This document shows positions 1-9,024 of a stretch of DNA of 64,000 nt, one piece after another (within the stretch, counting starts at the first letter, position 1; every line of letters begins with the position of its first letter). Under the pieces are notes generated by a model. The model worked only from the letters and a program-made list of their open reading frames with translations, ran no database searches and was not told the origin of the DNA. Both the position numbers and the translations under genes were made by a program. This DNA comes from Parerythrobacter_A sp963761775 (GTDB lineage: Bacteria; Pseudomonadota; Alphaproteobacteria; Sphingomonadales; Sphingomonadaceae), in contig CAVXIF010000011.1 in NCBI GenBank assembly GCA_963761775.1, positions 62,001 through 126,000 on the forward strand, given 5' to 3'.

Positions 1-462
1 CATTGCCCTTGTATCGGTGACGAGGTTGCTGCCGTTGTCAGCAAGAAGGTCGTCCACGCGCACAAGGTCCGCTGATGCGGCGATGCGCGCCGAACTGACG
101 CGGTCAGCGTTCTGGGGTGTCCCTGCGAGCAGGTAGCGAGACGCGCCAAGCCGCATTTCGCCCGCCGTGGCGCGCATGTCTGCCGAGGTGGTCGCCGCAG
201 CGGTAATCTGCGAGTAGGCGTTGTACTGATTGATCAACACGCCGAGACCTACGCCCAGCATGACCGCCATCGCCAGCATCATAACGAGAAACGTGCCAAA
301 AATCAGGCGCAGCTTGCGCGCGATGAGTTGGTCCGCGAACCAGGCGCGCGGATTGCGAAGGACAGAGCGCGTGCTATCGTCGAGAGCGCCCCGCACATCG
401 TCCGGAGTGGTTACGGCTTCGCCGTGAAGATCTTCGAACATCTTCTGATCTACCATGCTCAT
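1..462 (-). CDS. Methyl-accepting chemotaxis protein, N-terminal part (runs off the left edge)
   Basis: Only the first 154 codons are in the window; the reading frame is open to base 1. The protein begins MSMVDQKMFEDLHGE. It has a basic cytoplasmic stretch and then one strong membrane segment at about residues 46-67 (LRLIFGTFLVMMLAMAVMLG), followed by a helical, Ala- and Thr-rich periplasmic region typical of the four-helix-bundle sensor of chemoreceptors. The start ATG overlaps the stop of the upstream GGDEF/EAL gene as ATGA, so translation is probably coupled. Lying at the end of a che operon supports the chemoreceptor call. The signalling domain that would prove it is outside the window, so a histidine kinase or other membrane sensor cannot be excluded. 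Confidence 0.6.
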   Translation of the reverse strand, partial: MSMVDQKMFEDLHGEAVTTPDDVRGALDDSTRSVLRNPRAWFADQLIARKLRLIFGTFLVMMLAMAVMLGVGLGVLINQYNAYSQITAAATTSADMRATAGEMRLGASRYLLAGTPQNADRVSSARIAASADLVRVDDLLADNGSNLVTDTRAM

Positions 463-1997
463 GCGATGTTTTCCTTGTGGGATAGCGTGGCATCGGCGGG
501 ATCCAGGATGAGGCTGCCATCACCCAGATGCTGCGCAATGTCCTGTGGCGGCATGGCGCGGTAATAGAGCCAGCCCTGTATCTGGTCGCACCCTGCGGCG
601 CGAACCAGGGCGGCCTGCGCTTCGGTTTCGACGCCTTCTGCGGTGACATTCATATTGAGCGCCTGCGCCATCGAGACGCTGGAGGTAATCATGGCGCGGC
701 TGCCTTCGTCCTCGCCCGATTCCACCACCAGCGAGCGGTCGATCTTCAGTTTCTCGAAGCGAAACTGGCGCAGGAAGCCGATGGAGGCATAGCCCGACCC
801 GAAATCATCGAGCGCCACGGTCACCCCGAAGCTGCGGATGATGTCGAGACTGCGCTGTGCCGCCAGCGGGTCCAGCACCAGGCAGGTTTCGGTAATTTCG
901 AGTTCGAGCCGTTCGGGCGGGAAGCCGGTTTCTTCCAGAATTTGGCCCAGCTGGATGGGAAATTCCGGATTGCGCAACTGCACGCTGGAGATATTGACGG
1001 ACAGCTTGATGTCGGGCCACGCGGCGGCGTCGCGGCAGCTCTGGCGCAGTACGAACAGGCCGATCGGATTGATCAGGCCGGACTCCTCGGCCATCGGGAT
1101 GAACACCTGTGGCCCCACCGGCTTGCCATCGGGCCGGTTCCAGCGCAGCAGCGATTCCACTGCCACGATCCGGTGCGTGACGGCATCGACCAGCGGTTGG
1201 TAATGCACCGTGAACTGGTCGCCTACCAGCGCGGCGCGCAATTCGGCGTCGAGCGTGCGCATCCGGTCGATATCGCGGTCCAGCTCGGCGCGGAACCAGC
1301 TCGACCGCCCTTTGCCGCCACGCTTTGCGGCATACATCGCCACATCGGCGCGGCGCAGCAATTCGGACGAATCGATGTCGGTCGCACCCATGTTTCCGGC
1401 CAGCCCGATGCTCATGCCGATGGTGATGCGCCGGTCGTCGATGGCGATGGGGCGTGCGGTGCGGTTCAGGAGCTGGCTGCAAATGCCTTCCAGCAGGTTG
1501 CGGCTTTGCGCGCCGGACAGGGCGATGGCGAATTCGTCGCCACCGAGGCGATAGGCCTGCGCATCGTCGCTGCAATATTCGGTCAGGATACCGGCGGCGC
1601 TGCGGATGAGCTCGTCGCCCACGCCGTGTCCGTACATGTCGTTGACCAGCTTGAAACCGTCCAGGTCGATCATGGCGATGGAGATATCGTCGCCGCGTTT
1701 GAGCGCCGCGCCAAGATGGCGGTGCAATGCGCGGCGATTGGGCAAGAGCGAGAGGCTGTCCGTCATGCCTTGCCGTTCGAGATCGGCAATCGCGGACAGG
1801 CCCATGCGACTGAGGAGCGCAGCCGATGCGCCGTATAAAGCGATGGCGCCCATAATCAAAGGCAAGGCGTCACGAACATCGGCCGCGTCAGTCACAAGAG
1901 TGGCAACCACTGCGCCGAACATCACCGTCACGATGACCAGCGGGGTGAACACCAGAAACTTTGCCAAGATGCCCGGTTTGCGCCAGAATGCCTGCAC
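459..1997 (-). CDS. Bifunctional GGDEF/EAL cyclic-di-GMP protein
   Basis: A 512-residue protein that probably makes and/or degrades cyclic di-GMP. Two membrane helices lie in the first 65 residues. A GGDEF domain follows with an intact LGGDEFAIAL motif; no RxxD inhibitory site is visible just upstream of it. The C-terminal EAL domain carries ESLLRW in place of EALLRW (the key Glu is kept), EITET, DDFGSGYAS, KIDRSL and AEGVET, so phosphodiesterase activity is plausible. The start is GTG, preceded by GGGGGAG at good spacing. It lies between cheR and a receptor gene on the same strand and overlaps the receptor start by 4 bases. This suggests that c-di-GMP turnover is linked to this chemotaxis array. 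Which activity dominates cannot be read from sequence. Confidence 0.9.
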   Translation of the reverse strand: MQAFWRKPGILAKFLVFTPLVIVTVMFGAVVATLVTDAADVRDALPLIMGAIALYGASAALLSRMGLSAIADLERQGMTDSLSLLPNRRALHRHLGAALKRGDDISIAMIDLDGFKLVNDMYGHGVGDELIRSAAGILTEYCSDDAQAYRLGGDEFAIALSGAQSRNLLEGICSQLLNRTARPIAIDDRRITIGMSIGLAGNMGATDIDSSELLRRADVAMYAAKRGGKGRSSWFRAELDRDIDRMRTLDAELRAALVGDQFTVHYQPLVDAVTHRIVAVESLLRWNRPDGKPVGPQVFIPMAEESGLINPIGLFVLRQSCRDAAAWPDIKLSVNISSVQLRNPEFPIQLGQILEETGFPPERLELEITETCLVLDPLAAQRSLDIIRSFGVTVALDDFGSGYASIGFLRQFRFEKLKIDRSLVVESGEDEGSRAMITSSVSMAQALNMNVTAEGVETEAQAALVRAAGCDQIQGWLYYRAMPPQDIAQHLGDGSLILDPADATLSHKENIA

Positions 1998-2078
1998 GAT
2001 TGCTCCCCCGGAAACCGGCTTGAAACGACGCAGAAACGCGCCTGCCGACGGTGCTATGCAAACGTCCCTAATTTAGCG

Positions 2079-3005
2079 TTAAAGGCGCGCAGCTTTTCGC
2101 GGGGTGCTGCCGGTGCCAGCCGATGCAGCGCGGCCCGCTGACCATTCGTTGCCTCGTGGCAGGACGCGCATGGTCTCGGCCTGCTGCGCGCAGGTCGGGC
2201 GATACAACCCCTGTCGTGCTTGTGTTGCGGCGAAGCGCGTGGTCCGCCCCTCCGCCGTTTCGCCCGCGCCCAGCCACAGCCAGCCATCGGGGCGCAGCGC
2301 CTGCGCCAGACGATCGAACGCCACAGCGCGACGCTCGGGTGCAAAATACAGCAACAGGTTACGGCACAGGATCAGGTCGAACCGCTCCGCAATCTCCACC
2401 GGGTCAAGGATATTGCGGACCTTGTAACGGATCATGGTGCGCAGGCCCTGCTTCGCCACCCACCCATCGGGCGTCTCGTCGAAATGCGTCAGCATCTGCT
2501 GCACACCGAGGCCGCGCTGGATTTCGAACTGGCTGTAGCAAGCGGACCGCGCCGCCTCGATGGCGCTGTGCGATATGTCGGTCGCCACGATTTCGATGGT
2601 CCAGTCGCGCCACCGTTCGGGTTCGTCGGCCAGCATCATCGCCAGCGACAGCGTTTCCTGTCCGGTCGAACACCCCACCGACCAGATCGCGAGACGCCGC
2701 GAGGCGCGCCGCAGCTCCGCCAGTTGCGGCAGGACATGCGCGCCGAGGTTTTCGAACATGGTCCGGTCGCGGAAGAAATAGGTTTCGTTGTTCAGCAGGG
2801 CCTCGACCACTTGCCGCGCCAATGTATCAGCGTCCGGTTCGGCCAGCAGGCAGACGAGCTGGTCGACATTGCTCAGACCGCGTTCGCGCAGCAGCCCCGC
2901 AAGCGCGGTGTCGATGCGCCAGCGGCGGTTCTCGCTCATATGCTGGCCGGTGCGCGCTTCCAGCAGGTCGGCGACGATGCGATGGGAGATGTCGTTGGAC
3001 GTCAC
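2079..3005 (-). CDS. cheR: Chemotaxis protein methyltransferase CheR
   Basis: A 308-residue CheR. It transfers methyl groups from S-adenosylmethionine to glutamates of chemoreceptors in the cytoplasm. An N-terminal helical CheR domain (about residues 5-60) precedes the SAM-binding fold with WSVGCSTGQETLSLAM at about 110-125, a D-I-S loop (IVATDISHSA) and LILCRNLLLYF. The tail after about residue 260 is basic and low in conservation, with no pentapeptide-binding insert recognised. The start is GTG and overlaps the cheB stop as GTGA, indicating coupled translation. It follows cheB directly, the usual adaptation pair. Confidence 0.95.
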   Translation of the reverse strand: MTSNDISHRIVADLLEARTGQHMSENRRWRIDTALAGLLRERGLSNVDQLVCLLAEPDADTLARQVVEALLNNETYFFRDRTMFENLGAHVLPQLAELRRASRRLAIWSVGCSTGQETLSLAMMLADEPERWRDWTIEIVATDISHSAIEAARSACYSQFEIQRGLGVQQMLTHFDETPDGWVAKQGLRTMIRYKVRNILDPVEIAERFDLILCRNLLLYFAPERRAVAFDRLAQALRPDGWLWLGAGETAEGRTTRFAATQARQGLYRPTCAQQAETMRVLPRGNEWSAGRAASAGTGSTPRKAARL

Positions 3006-4204
3006 GACGCGGCTCCCGCCATTTGTGCGGGGCCAAAATTATCACGCGCTGGCTCTGCACCGGCATTGACACCGGTGCTGGCAAGCGCGGCGATGCGCAG
3101 GGCCAGCTGTTCGGGAGGGGCACAGCAATCGGTCATGCCCGCTTCGACTACGGCGCGCGGCATGCCCCACACCGCGCTGCTCTCGCGGTCCTGAGCCAGA
3201 ATGACGCCGCCCGCCTCGAACAAGTCGCGCGCACCATCGGCCCCGTCGCGGCCCATGCCGGACAGGATGACGCCCACCGCGCAGCCGTCGACCGCTTTCG
3301 CAATGCTGGACAGCATCGGATCGACCGACGGGGTGCAGCCGCTCGGCACTGCGCCGGTGGCAATGCCGGTCGTCAGCCCGTCCGCGCCCGCATGGACGGT
3401 CAGGTGACCATCGCCGGGCGCAACATAGATGTGCGACGGGCGCAATGCCGCCCCGCGTTCGGCGACGATGGCAGGACGGTTCGCGGCGGTTGCAAGCTGC
3501 TTGGCGAAGACCGGCACGAAGGCGGCGGGAAGATGCTGCGTCACCAGTATCGGCGCGGTGACGGTCGGCGGCAAGGCGCGCAGCAGCTGGATCAGCGCAT
3601 GGATGCCGCCGGTGGATGCGCCGATGGCGACGAGCTGCGCCGCGCCATGTGCGCGATGTATCGGCCTGCGGGCAGGTGGCGTCATCCGCGCGGTGGTCTC
3701 GGCAGGGCGGGCAGCGGTGCGCCCGGGCACGCGGCCCGACAGCCCGCGTAGCTTTGCGCGCAGTTCCCGTTCGAACCGCATGGCAGGCGTTAGTGCGCGA
3801 TCGCCCCTTGCCGGCTTGTCGCGCGCAATATGCGCGGGTTTGGGCATCGTATCGACCGCCCCCATCGCCAGCGCCCGCACCGTCGCTTCCGCCCCTTTTT
3901 CGGTCAGCGACGAGATCACCAGCACTTGCGCCGCAGGGCATGCGGCGAGGATGCGGGGCAGGGCCTCAAGACCGCTGATGCCGGGCAGTTCCAGGTCAAG
4001 CAGGACGATATCGGGCGCGAGCTGGTCCAGAGCGTCGAGCGCAAGCTCCGCGCTGCCGAACTTGCCGACGATGGCAAGGTTTCGTTCCGGCTCCACGATG
4101 CGTGTCAGGACCGACCGCATCGTCAGCGAGTCATCGACGATAAGCACCCGCAACGGCGCGGCAGCTTTGCCGGTTTCGAAGGACGAGGACGTGGGACGGG
4201 TCAT
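3002..4204 (-). CDS. cheB: Chemotaxis response regulator protein-glutamate methylesterase CheB
   Basis: A 400-residue CheB, which demethylates or deamidates chemoreceptors when phosphorylated by CheA. The receiver domain (about 18-135) has VLIVDDSLTMRSVL and the phospho-acceptor Asp in VLLDLELPG. A linker rich in Ala, Arg and Pro follows. The methylesterase domain carries the catalytic Ser in IGASTGG (about 193-199), the His in TQHLP, and the Asp in GMGRDGADG near the C-terminus, so the triad is complete. It is co-transcribed with cheR (4-base overlap) and lies 25 bases below cheY. Confidence 0.96.
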   Translation of the reverse strand: MTRPTSSSFETGKAAAPLRVLIVDDSLTMRSVLTRIVEPERNLAIVGKFGSAELALDALDQLAPDIVLLDLELPGISGLEALPRILAACPAAQVLVISSLTEKGAEATVRALAMGAVDTMPKPAHIARDKPARGDRALTPAMRFERELRAKLRGLSGRVPGRTAARPAETTARMTPPARRPIHRAHGAAQLVAIGASTGGIHALIQLLRALPPTVTAPILVTQHLPAAFVPVFAKQLATAANRPAIVAERGAALRPSHIYVAPGDGHLTVHAGADGLTTGIATGAVPSGCTPSVDPMLSSIAKAVDGCAVGVILSGMGRDGADGARDLFEAGGVILAQDRESSAVWGMPRAVVEAGMTDCCAPPEQLALRIAALASTGVNAGAEPARDNFGPAQMAGAAS

Positions 4205-4229
4205 GGAGAACAGATGCGGCGGATGTCGC

Positions 4230-4595
4230 CTAAACCATTCCCACCAGCTGCAATTTGATTTGCAATGTTTCGTGATCGAACGGCTTCATCACATATTCGT
4301 CCGCGCCTGCATCGATGGCCTCGCGGATGTGCGCGCCATCGTTTTCGGTGGTGCAGAACACGACCTTGGGCTGGTCGCCGCCGGGCATCTGGCGCAATTT
4401 CACGATGAATTCGATCCCGGTCATTACCGGCATGTTCCAGTCCAGCAGGACCACGTCCGGCATGGCGGCTTCGCATTTGGCCAGACCGTCCAGCCCGTTC
4501 TCCGCTTCGTCCACGCTGAGGCCCAGGCTTTCGATGATATGTCGGGACACGCGGCGGATAACCCGCGAATCGTCGACGATCAGGCAGCTTTTCAT
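4230..4595 (-). CDS. cheY: Single-domain response regulator CheY
   Basis: A 121-residue stand-alone receiver domain, the size expected for CheY. It has the acidic pair in CLIVDDSRVIRR, the phospho-Asp in VVLLDWNMP (about residue 52), the conserved Thr in FCTTEND and the Lys in YVMKPFD. It is expected to accept phosphate from CheA and carry the signal to the flagellar motor or to act as a phosphate sink. It lies between cheW and cheB in the operon. A 103-base gap to cheW is the longest within the che cluster and could hold an internal promoter, though I see no clear one. Confidence 0.95.
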   Translation of the reverse strand: MKSCLIVDDSRVIRRVSRHIIESLGLSVDEAENGLDGLAKCEAAMPDVVLLDWNMPVMTGIEFIVKLRQMPGGDQPKVVFCTTENDGAHIREAIDAGADEYVMKPFDHETLQIKLQLVGMV

Positions 4596-4698
4596 GATTG
4601 GATGCGATCCCTGCTATGCGCCCGTCAAAGGCATGTTTGTCCAGATAAATAGGGCGGCATGGTAACGATAGGCTTAAGAAGCGGGGAAGGGCGCATTG

Positions 4699-5151
4699 TC
4701 AGGCGGCGCGGGCGTTCGTGGAGGCCGAGGCAATGCCGGGGCCGGCAATCAGAGCGCCGGTGTCGATCACCAGCACCGGCCCATCGGCGGTTTCGATCAT
4801 GCCGCTACCGATACGCTGCCATTCGGGGCCGAAGCTGCCGGGAACCGCCACCGGGTCGGTTTCGGGCTCCAGCACATCGTGGACCGCATCGACTTGCAAT
4901 GCGTAGCTATGGCCGTCGTGATGGATGACGGGCGCGCGCGCGGCGGGCGGCGCGGTGTCGTCCATGCCGATGGCGCGGCGGCAGTCGATGACGGTCAGCG
5001 ACTGGCTGCGCAGGGCAGTCAACCCGGCGACGTGGCGCGCGGCACGGGGGACCGGATGGACAGTTTCAAGTTCGATCACCGACTGCACTTGTGACGCCGC
5101 GATGGCGGCGCGGCGGTGGCCGATCTCGATAATGACATAGAGCGCGCTCAT
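4699..5151 (-). CDS. cheW: Chemotaxis coupling protein CheW
   Basis: A 150-residue CheW-fold protein that bridges chemoreceptors and CheA. It begins MSALYVIIEIGHRRAAIAAS; IELETVHPVPRA and the hydrophobic strand SLTVIDCRRAIG fit the CheW beta-barrel. The chosen ATG overlaps the cheA stop as ATGA, the same arrangement as elsewhere in this operon; an upstream extension in the same frame lies wholly inside cheA and is not supported. The C-terminal strand PVLVIDTGALI is also typical. Confidence 0.9.
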   Translation of the reverse strand: MSALYVIIEIGHRRAAIAASQVQSVIELETVHPVPRAARHVAGLTALRSQSLTVIDCRRAIGMDDTAPPAARAPVIHHDGHSYALQVDAVHDVLEPETDPVAVPGSFGPEWQRIGSGMIETADGPVLVIDTGALIAGPGIASASTNARAA

Positions 5152-7534
5152 GCGGCCCGCTCCTGACGCGCGCGCTTGAGGGCGGCGAGCAGGCCGTCGC
5201 GGTCGTAGCGGTAGAGGCCGTCGCCGCGCCGTGCCGCTTCGTCCGCATCGGTGTAAAGGCGGATAGTGTTGGCGGTATGCGTTCCGGCGGCGTCGGTCGT
5301 GAACACGACATCGGCTTCGGTGGCGTCGGAGACGATGCGGTATCCGGCAGCGCGGACCAGCGGTTCCAGCAGGCGGTCGGCCCACGGCACGCCTTCGGGC
5401 AGGTGGCAGGCCGGACGCGACACCGGTGCGGCGCGAACCGGCGTAACGGCGTCTTGTTGCGCGAACAGGGCGAGGCCATCGAGGATGCGGACTGGTAGCC
5501 CGTCATGCAGAACGGTGCCTTCGATGGCGGGTTCGTCCGGCGCGGCGCGCATGTCGGCGGTGCTGGCAATGGCGTCGCCCAGCAATTCGACCGCGTAAGC
5601 AATTTCGATCTCGCCATCGGACAGGCGCAGGACGCGCAGGTCGTCGGGTGTTTCGGCAAGACCGGCGAGACCGTAAAGCGCGCACAACCTGTCCTCGATT
5701 ACCACCGAAGCGCGGTCGCCGAGCCGGTGGACGGCGTCGCGCGCGACTTCCTCGACACGCATCACCAGCTCCATGCCGACGGCGTAGCGGTGCCCGTCGA
5801 AGCCGGTGAAGGTCATCAGCTCGCGTGGCGGCACACTGTCTTCGGGCGCAGCATCGGCGGTATCGACGGGGCGCCACGCGGTCTCGGACAGGCCGTGTGC
5901 CTGCGCGATGGCGGGTATGTCCAGCATCAGCACAGGCTGTCCATCGTCCAGCAAAGTCGATCCGGCATATATGCCCGACATGGCAACGGCGGGGGCGAGC
6001 GGCTTGATGACCAGGTCTTCCTGATCGAAAATCGCATCGACGGCGAGCGCGAAGATCCCGCCGCCGCCAAGCCGCAGCAGGATGACCTTCTGCTTGGGTT
6101 CGCCTTGCGCATGGTCGAGGCCCAGCACGGTGCCGAGCGACAGGCATTTGATGCGCTTGTCGCGGAACGTCATCATGCGGCTGGTGCCGATTTGCGAGAA
6201 CGCGATGGGCCGCCCGCCATTATGCGCGATTTCCTCGATATAGGACTGCGGGATGGCGAAGCGCTGGTCACCCAGCGCCACGGTGAGCGCGGGGATGATG
6301 CTGAGCGTCAGCGGGATGACGAGGTCGAATTGCGTGCCCGATCCTGGCGTGCTGCGCACCGCGACGGTGCCGCCCACACGCGCAAGATTGGCGCGCACCA
6401 CGTCCATGCCGACACCGCGCCCGGAAATCGCGCTGACCTCTGTGGCAGTGGACAGGCCGGGCGTGAAGATGAGGTCGGCGCAGGCTTCGTCCGACAGCGT
6501 GGCGCGGGTGGCGGCGTCGATAACGCCCGCCGCAACCGCCTTGTCCGCGATGCGCGCGGTGTCGAGGCCGCCGCCATCGTCGGAGACCGACAGGGTGATG
6601 AGATTGCCCGATTGCCGCGCCGCGATGCGCACCATGCCAGCGACCGGTTTGCCCGCCGCGACGCGCGCTTCGGCGTTTTCGATGCCGTGATCGACGGCGT
6701 TGCGGATGAGGTGGACGATGGGGTCGCGGATGGATTCGATCATCTCGCGGTCCAGCTCGACATCGCCGCCATCCATCTCGACATGGACTTGCTTGCCGCA
6801 TTCCGCCGCCACGTCGCGCACCAGGCGCGGCAGCGGCGTGAACAGCACATCGACCCGGCCCATCCGCATCTTCGTGACGGCCTCGCGCGTGTCGGTGAGG
6901 ATGCGGCTCAGGCGCTCGAACGGGCCGTCCAGCGTAGGGTCGGCCCCGGCTTCGCGCAGGCGGCGCGACAGGTCGTTGCGCGCCAGCACCATGTCGGACA
7001 CCCCGCTCATCACGCGGTCCAGCAAGTCCACCGTCAGGCGAATGGAGCGCGGCGGCTGGGCGGGGGTGGCGGAGAGTTGGGTGGTCTCCGCTTCTTCAGT
7101 GTCTTCAACCGGTTCGGGGTCGGGTTCGGGCGCGACTTCGACAGGAACTACCAACTCGGCACCCGGCTCCAGCGCAGCGAACAGCGCGGCATCGCCCGCT
7201 TCGTCTTCGGGCAAATCCTCGCCCGCATCGATCAGCTCGACCAGTTCCGCGATCACATCGATAATCGCCAGCACGCCGCTGACCAGTCGCGGCATTTGCC
7301 TCGCGCGTTTCGGCCCGGACCTCGGCAAGGGCGGTTTCGGCTTCATGGCTGAGGCTTTGCAGGCGGGGGAAGTCGAAGAAGCCGCAATTCTCCTTTCACC
7401 GTGTGGACGAAGCGGAACACGGAATCGAGCCGCTCGCGGTCCGCCGGGTCGGCTTCCCACGCGACGATCTCGCCCCCTATCGCTTCCAGCATGTCGCGGG
7501 TTTCGGCTACGAACTCCGCCAGCAGGTCGTCCAT
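5148..7534 (-). pseudogene. cheA: Chemotaxis histidine kinase CheA, frameshifted twice as sequenced
   Basis: Encodes CheA (about 794 residues if repaired), the kinase that phosphorylates CheY and CheB. The P1/Hpt start, MDDLLAEFVAETRDML, lies at 7534 with the phospho-His in FRFVHTVKG (His44). The frame then shifts near 7390 and again near 7311. Restoring both gives NCGFFDFPRLQSLSHEAETA, a typical P1 continuation. The length, 2387 bases, fits two extra bases. The rest is intact: an acidic linker, the dimerisation helices, the HATPase motifs LIRNAVDHGIE, GGGLD, GRGVGMDVVR and GTQF, and a CheW-like P5. Unusually, a second CheW-like segment (FTGFDGHRYAVGMELVMRV) and a tail resembling a degenerate receiver follow. 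P2 is not evident. It is probably functional, with sequencing indels. Confidence 0.9.
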
Positions 7535-7591
7535 CGGTCGTTTCCTCGAACAGTTCGCCCCGACCTATGCCCCGCGATGGTTAACGAAACG

Positions 7592-8941
7592 TCACTTCGC
7601 GTCCTTACTGCCGCGCGCCAGCACGCGCCACACGATCACCGCCGCCAGCAAACCGCCCGCGATATTGGCCGCCAATTCAGCGGTGTAAATGGCGGACGAG
7701 CCCATCGCCGCGCGCAGGAACCACGCTACCGGCAACATCACCGCCACCACGCGCAGAACGCTTTGCCCCAGCGCCCAGCTGGCCTTGTCGATGGCGTTCA
7801 GCACACCATTGCCGACGATCAGCAGGCCGAACCCGGCATAGCCCCATGCGGCGATCATCAGATACAGCGCAAACTCGTCGATCACGGCGGGATCTTCGGT
7901 AAACAGCCCCGCCAGCCATTCGCGCGACAACACCAGCACAACGGCCATTACCACGCCATAACCAAGGCAGAACAGACCCGCGCCCCGTGCCGCCGACCGC
8001 GCCCGGTCATACTGCCCCGCACCCCAGTTCTGCCCGACGATGCTGCCGATGGACCCACTCAATGCCAGCAGGGGCACGACGGCAAAGCTCTGCACGCGGC
8101 CCGCCGCGCCGAAGCCTGCCACCGCTGCGGCCCCGTCTATCGCCACCAGTGCGGTCAGCACGCTCAACCCGATGGGATTGACCGCATTGGAAAATGCCGC
8201 CGGTCCGGCCACGCGGACAATAGCCCGCGCCGGGTCGAGCAGATTGCCGCCGCGCAGCAGCGACAGGTCGAAAGGCAGGGCAGTCTTCGCCAGCAGCCAC
8301 GCGGCATAGGCCAGCCCCACGGCCCAGCCTGCCATCGTCGCATAGGCTGCGCCCGCGATGCCGAACCCGCCAATACCCCCGACGCCGGTAATCAGGATCG
8401 GATCGAGCACCCAGTTTACCGCCGCGTAGCAGATCGAAATGGCTGAGGTCTTGCGCGCTTCCCCCTGTCCGCGCAGCACCCCGTTTACGCCCATGATCGC
8501 CAGTTGCAGCGGGAAGGCGAGCGCGAAGGGCCGCATATAGGTCTCGATGATCGGCATCATCGCATCGTCCGCGTTCATCAGGCGGAACAGCGGCCCGATG
8601 GCGAAGAACAGCGCCAGCCCCATCGCCAGACCGATGGCGACGGCGAACACCACGCCGAAGCTGGCCCGCTGCGCCGCGCGCGCGCGGTCGCCAGCGCCGA
8701 TGGCGCGTGCCACCACCGAATTGATGCCGACCATGACGCCGACGCCGAGGCTGGCGAGCGCCACGCTGACGGGGAAGATGAAGCTGATCGCGGCCAGTTC
8801 GTCGCTGCCCAACTGGCCGATGAAATAGCTGTCGACCAGACCGATGGACATGATCGCAGCCACACCGACCACCATCGGCGCGGTCTGGCCGACGAGATGC
8901 CCGACGATGCTGCCTTGCGTAAGCTTCCCGCGTTCCGTCAT
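7592..8941 (-). CDS. MATE family multidrug/cation antiporter
   Basis: A 449-residue integral membrane protein with about twelve hydrophobic segments in two similar halves, the length and layout of the multidrug and toxic compound extrusion family. MATE proteins export cationic drugs or metabolites using a Na+ or H+ gradient. Recognisable features are QTAPMVVGVAAIMSIGLVDS near the N-terminus, FIGQLGSDELAA, and NWGAGQYDRARSA in the second half. The substrate cannot be predicted. It lies 57 bases from the start of cheA on the same strand, with no sign that it belongs to the chemotaxis operon functionally. Confidence 0.92.
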   Translation of the reverse strand: MTERGKLTQGSIVGHLVGQTAPMVVGVAAIMSIGLVDSYFIGQLGSDELAAISFIFPVSVALASLGVGVMVGINSVVARAIGAGDRARAAQRASFGVVFAVAIGLAMGLALFFAIGPLFRLMNADDAMMPIIETYMRPFALAFPLQLAIMGVNGVLRGQGEARKTSAISICYAAVNWVLDPILITGVGGIGGFGIAGAAYATMAGWAVGLAYAAWLLAKTALPFDLSLLRGGNLLDPARAIVRVAGPAAFSNAVNPIGLSVLTALVAIDGAAAVAGFGAAGRVQSFAVVPLLALSGSIGSIVGQNWGAGQYDRARSAARGAGLFCLGYGVVMAVVLVLSREWLAGLFTEDPAVIDEFALYLMIAAWGYAGFGLLIVGNGVLNAIDKASWALGQSVLRVVAVMLPVAWFLRAAMGSSAIYTAELAANIAGGLLAAVIVWRVLARGSKDAK

Positions 8942-9024
8942 TTCAAATCCATCGCCAGCGCGCTAGCGGGCAGCAGGCATGACAGGAAGCGAAAAGGCGG
9001 CTCGCTTGCCGTGGGTATCGGAGC

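Noticed and set aside
528..1838. Long plus-strand open frame opposite the GGDEF/EAL gene
   Set aside because: It mirrors a gene with clear GGDEF and EAL motifs and has no recognisable domain; GC-rich antisense frames of this length are common.
2123..3751. 542-codon plus-strand frame opposite cheR and cheB
   Set aside because: Composition is Arg/Ala/Pro noise, it runs across two genes with intact motifs, and it lacks any domain.
5505..7352. 615-codon plus-strand frame opposite cheA
   Set aside because: Shadow of cheA; His/Gln/Arg-rich composition typical of antisense reading.
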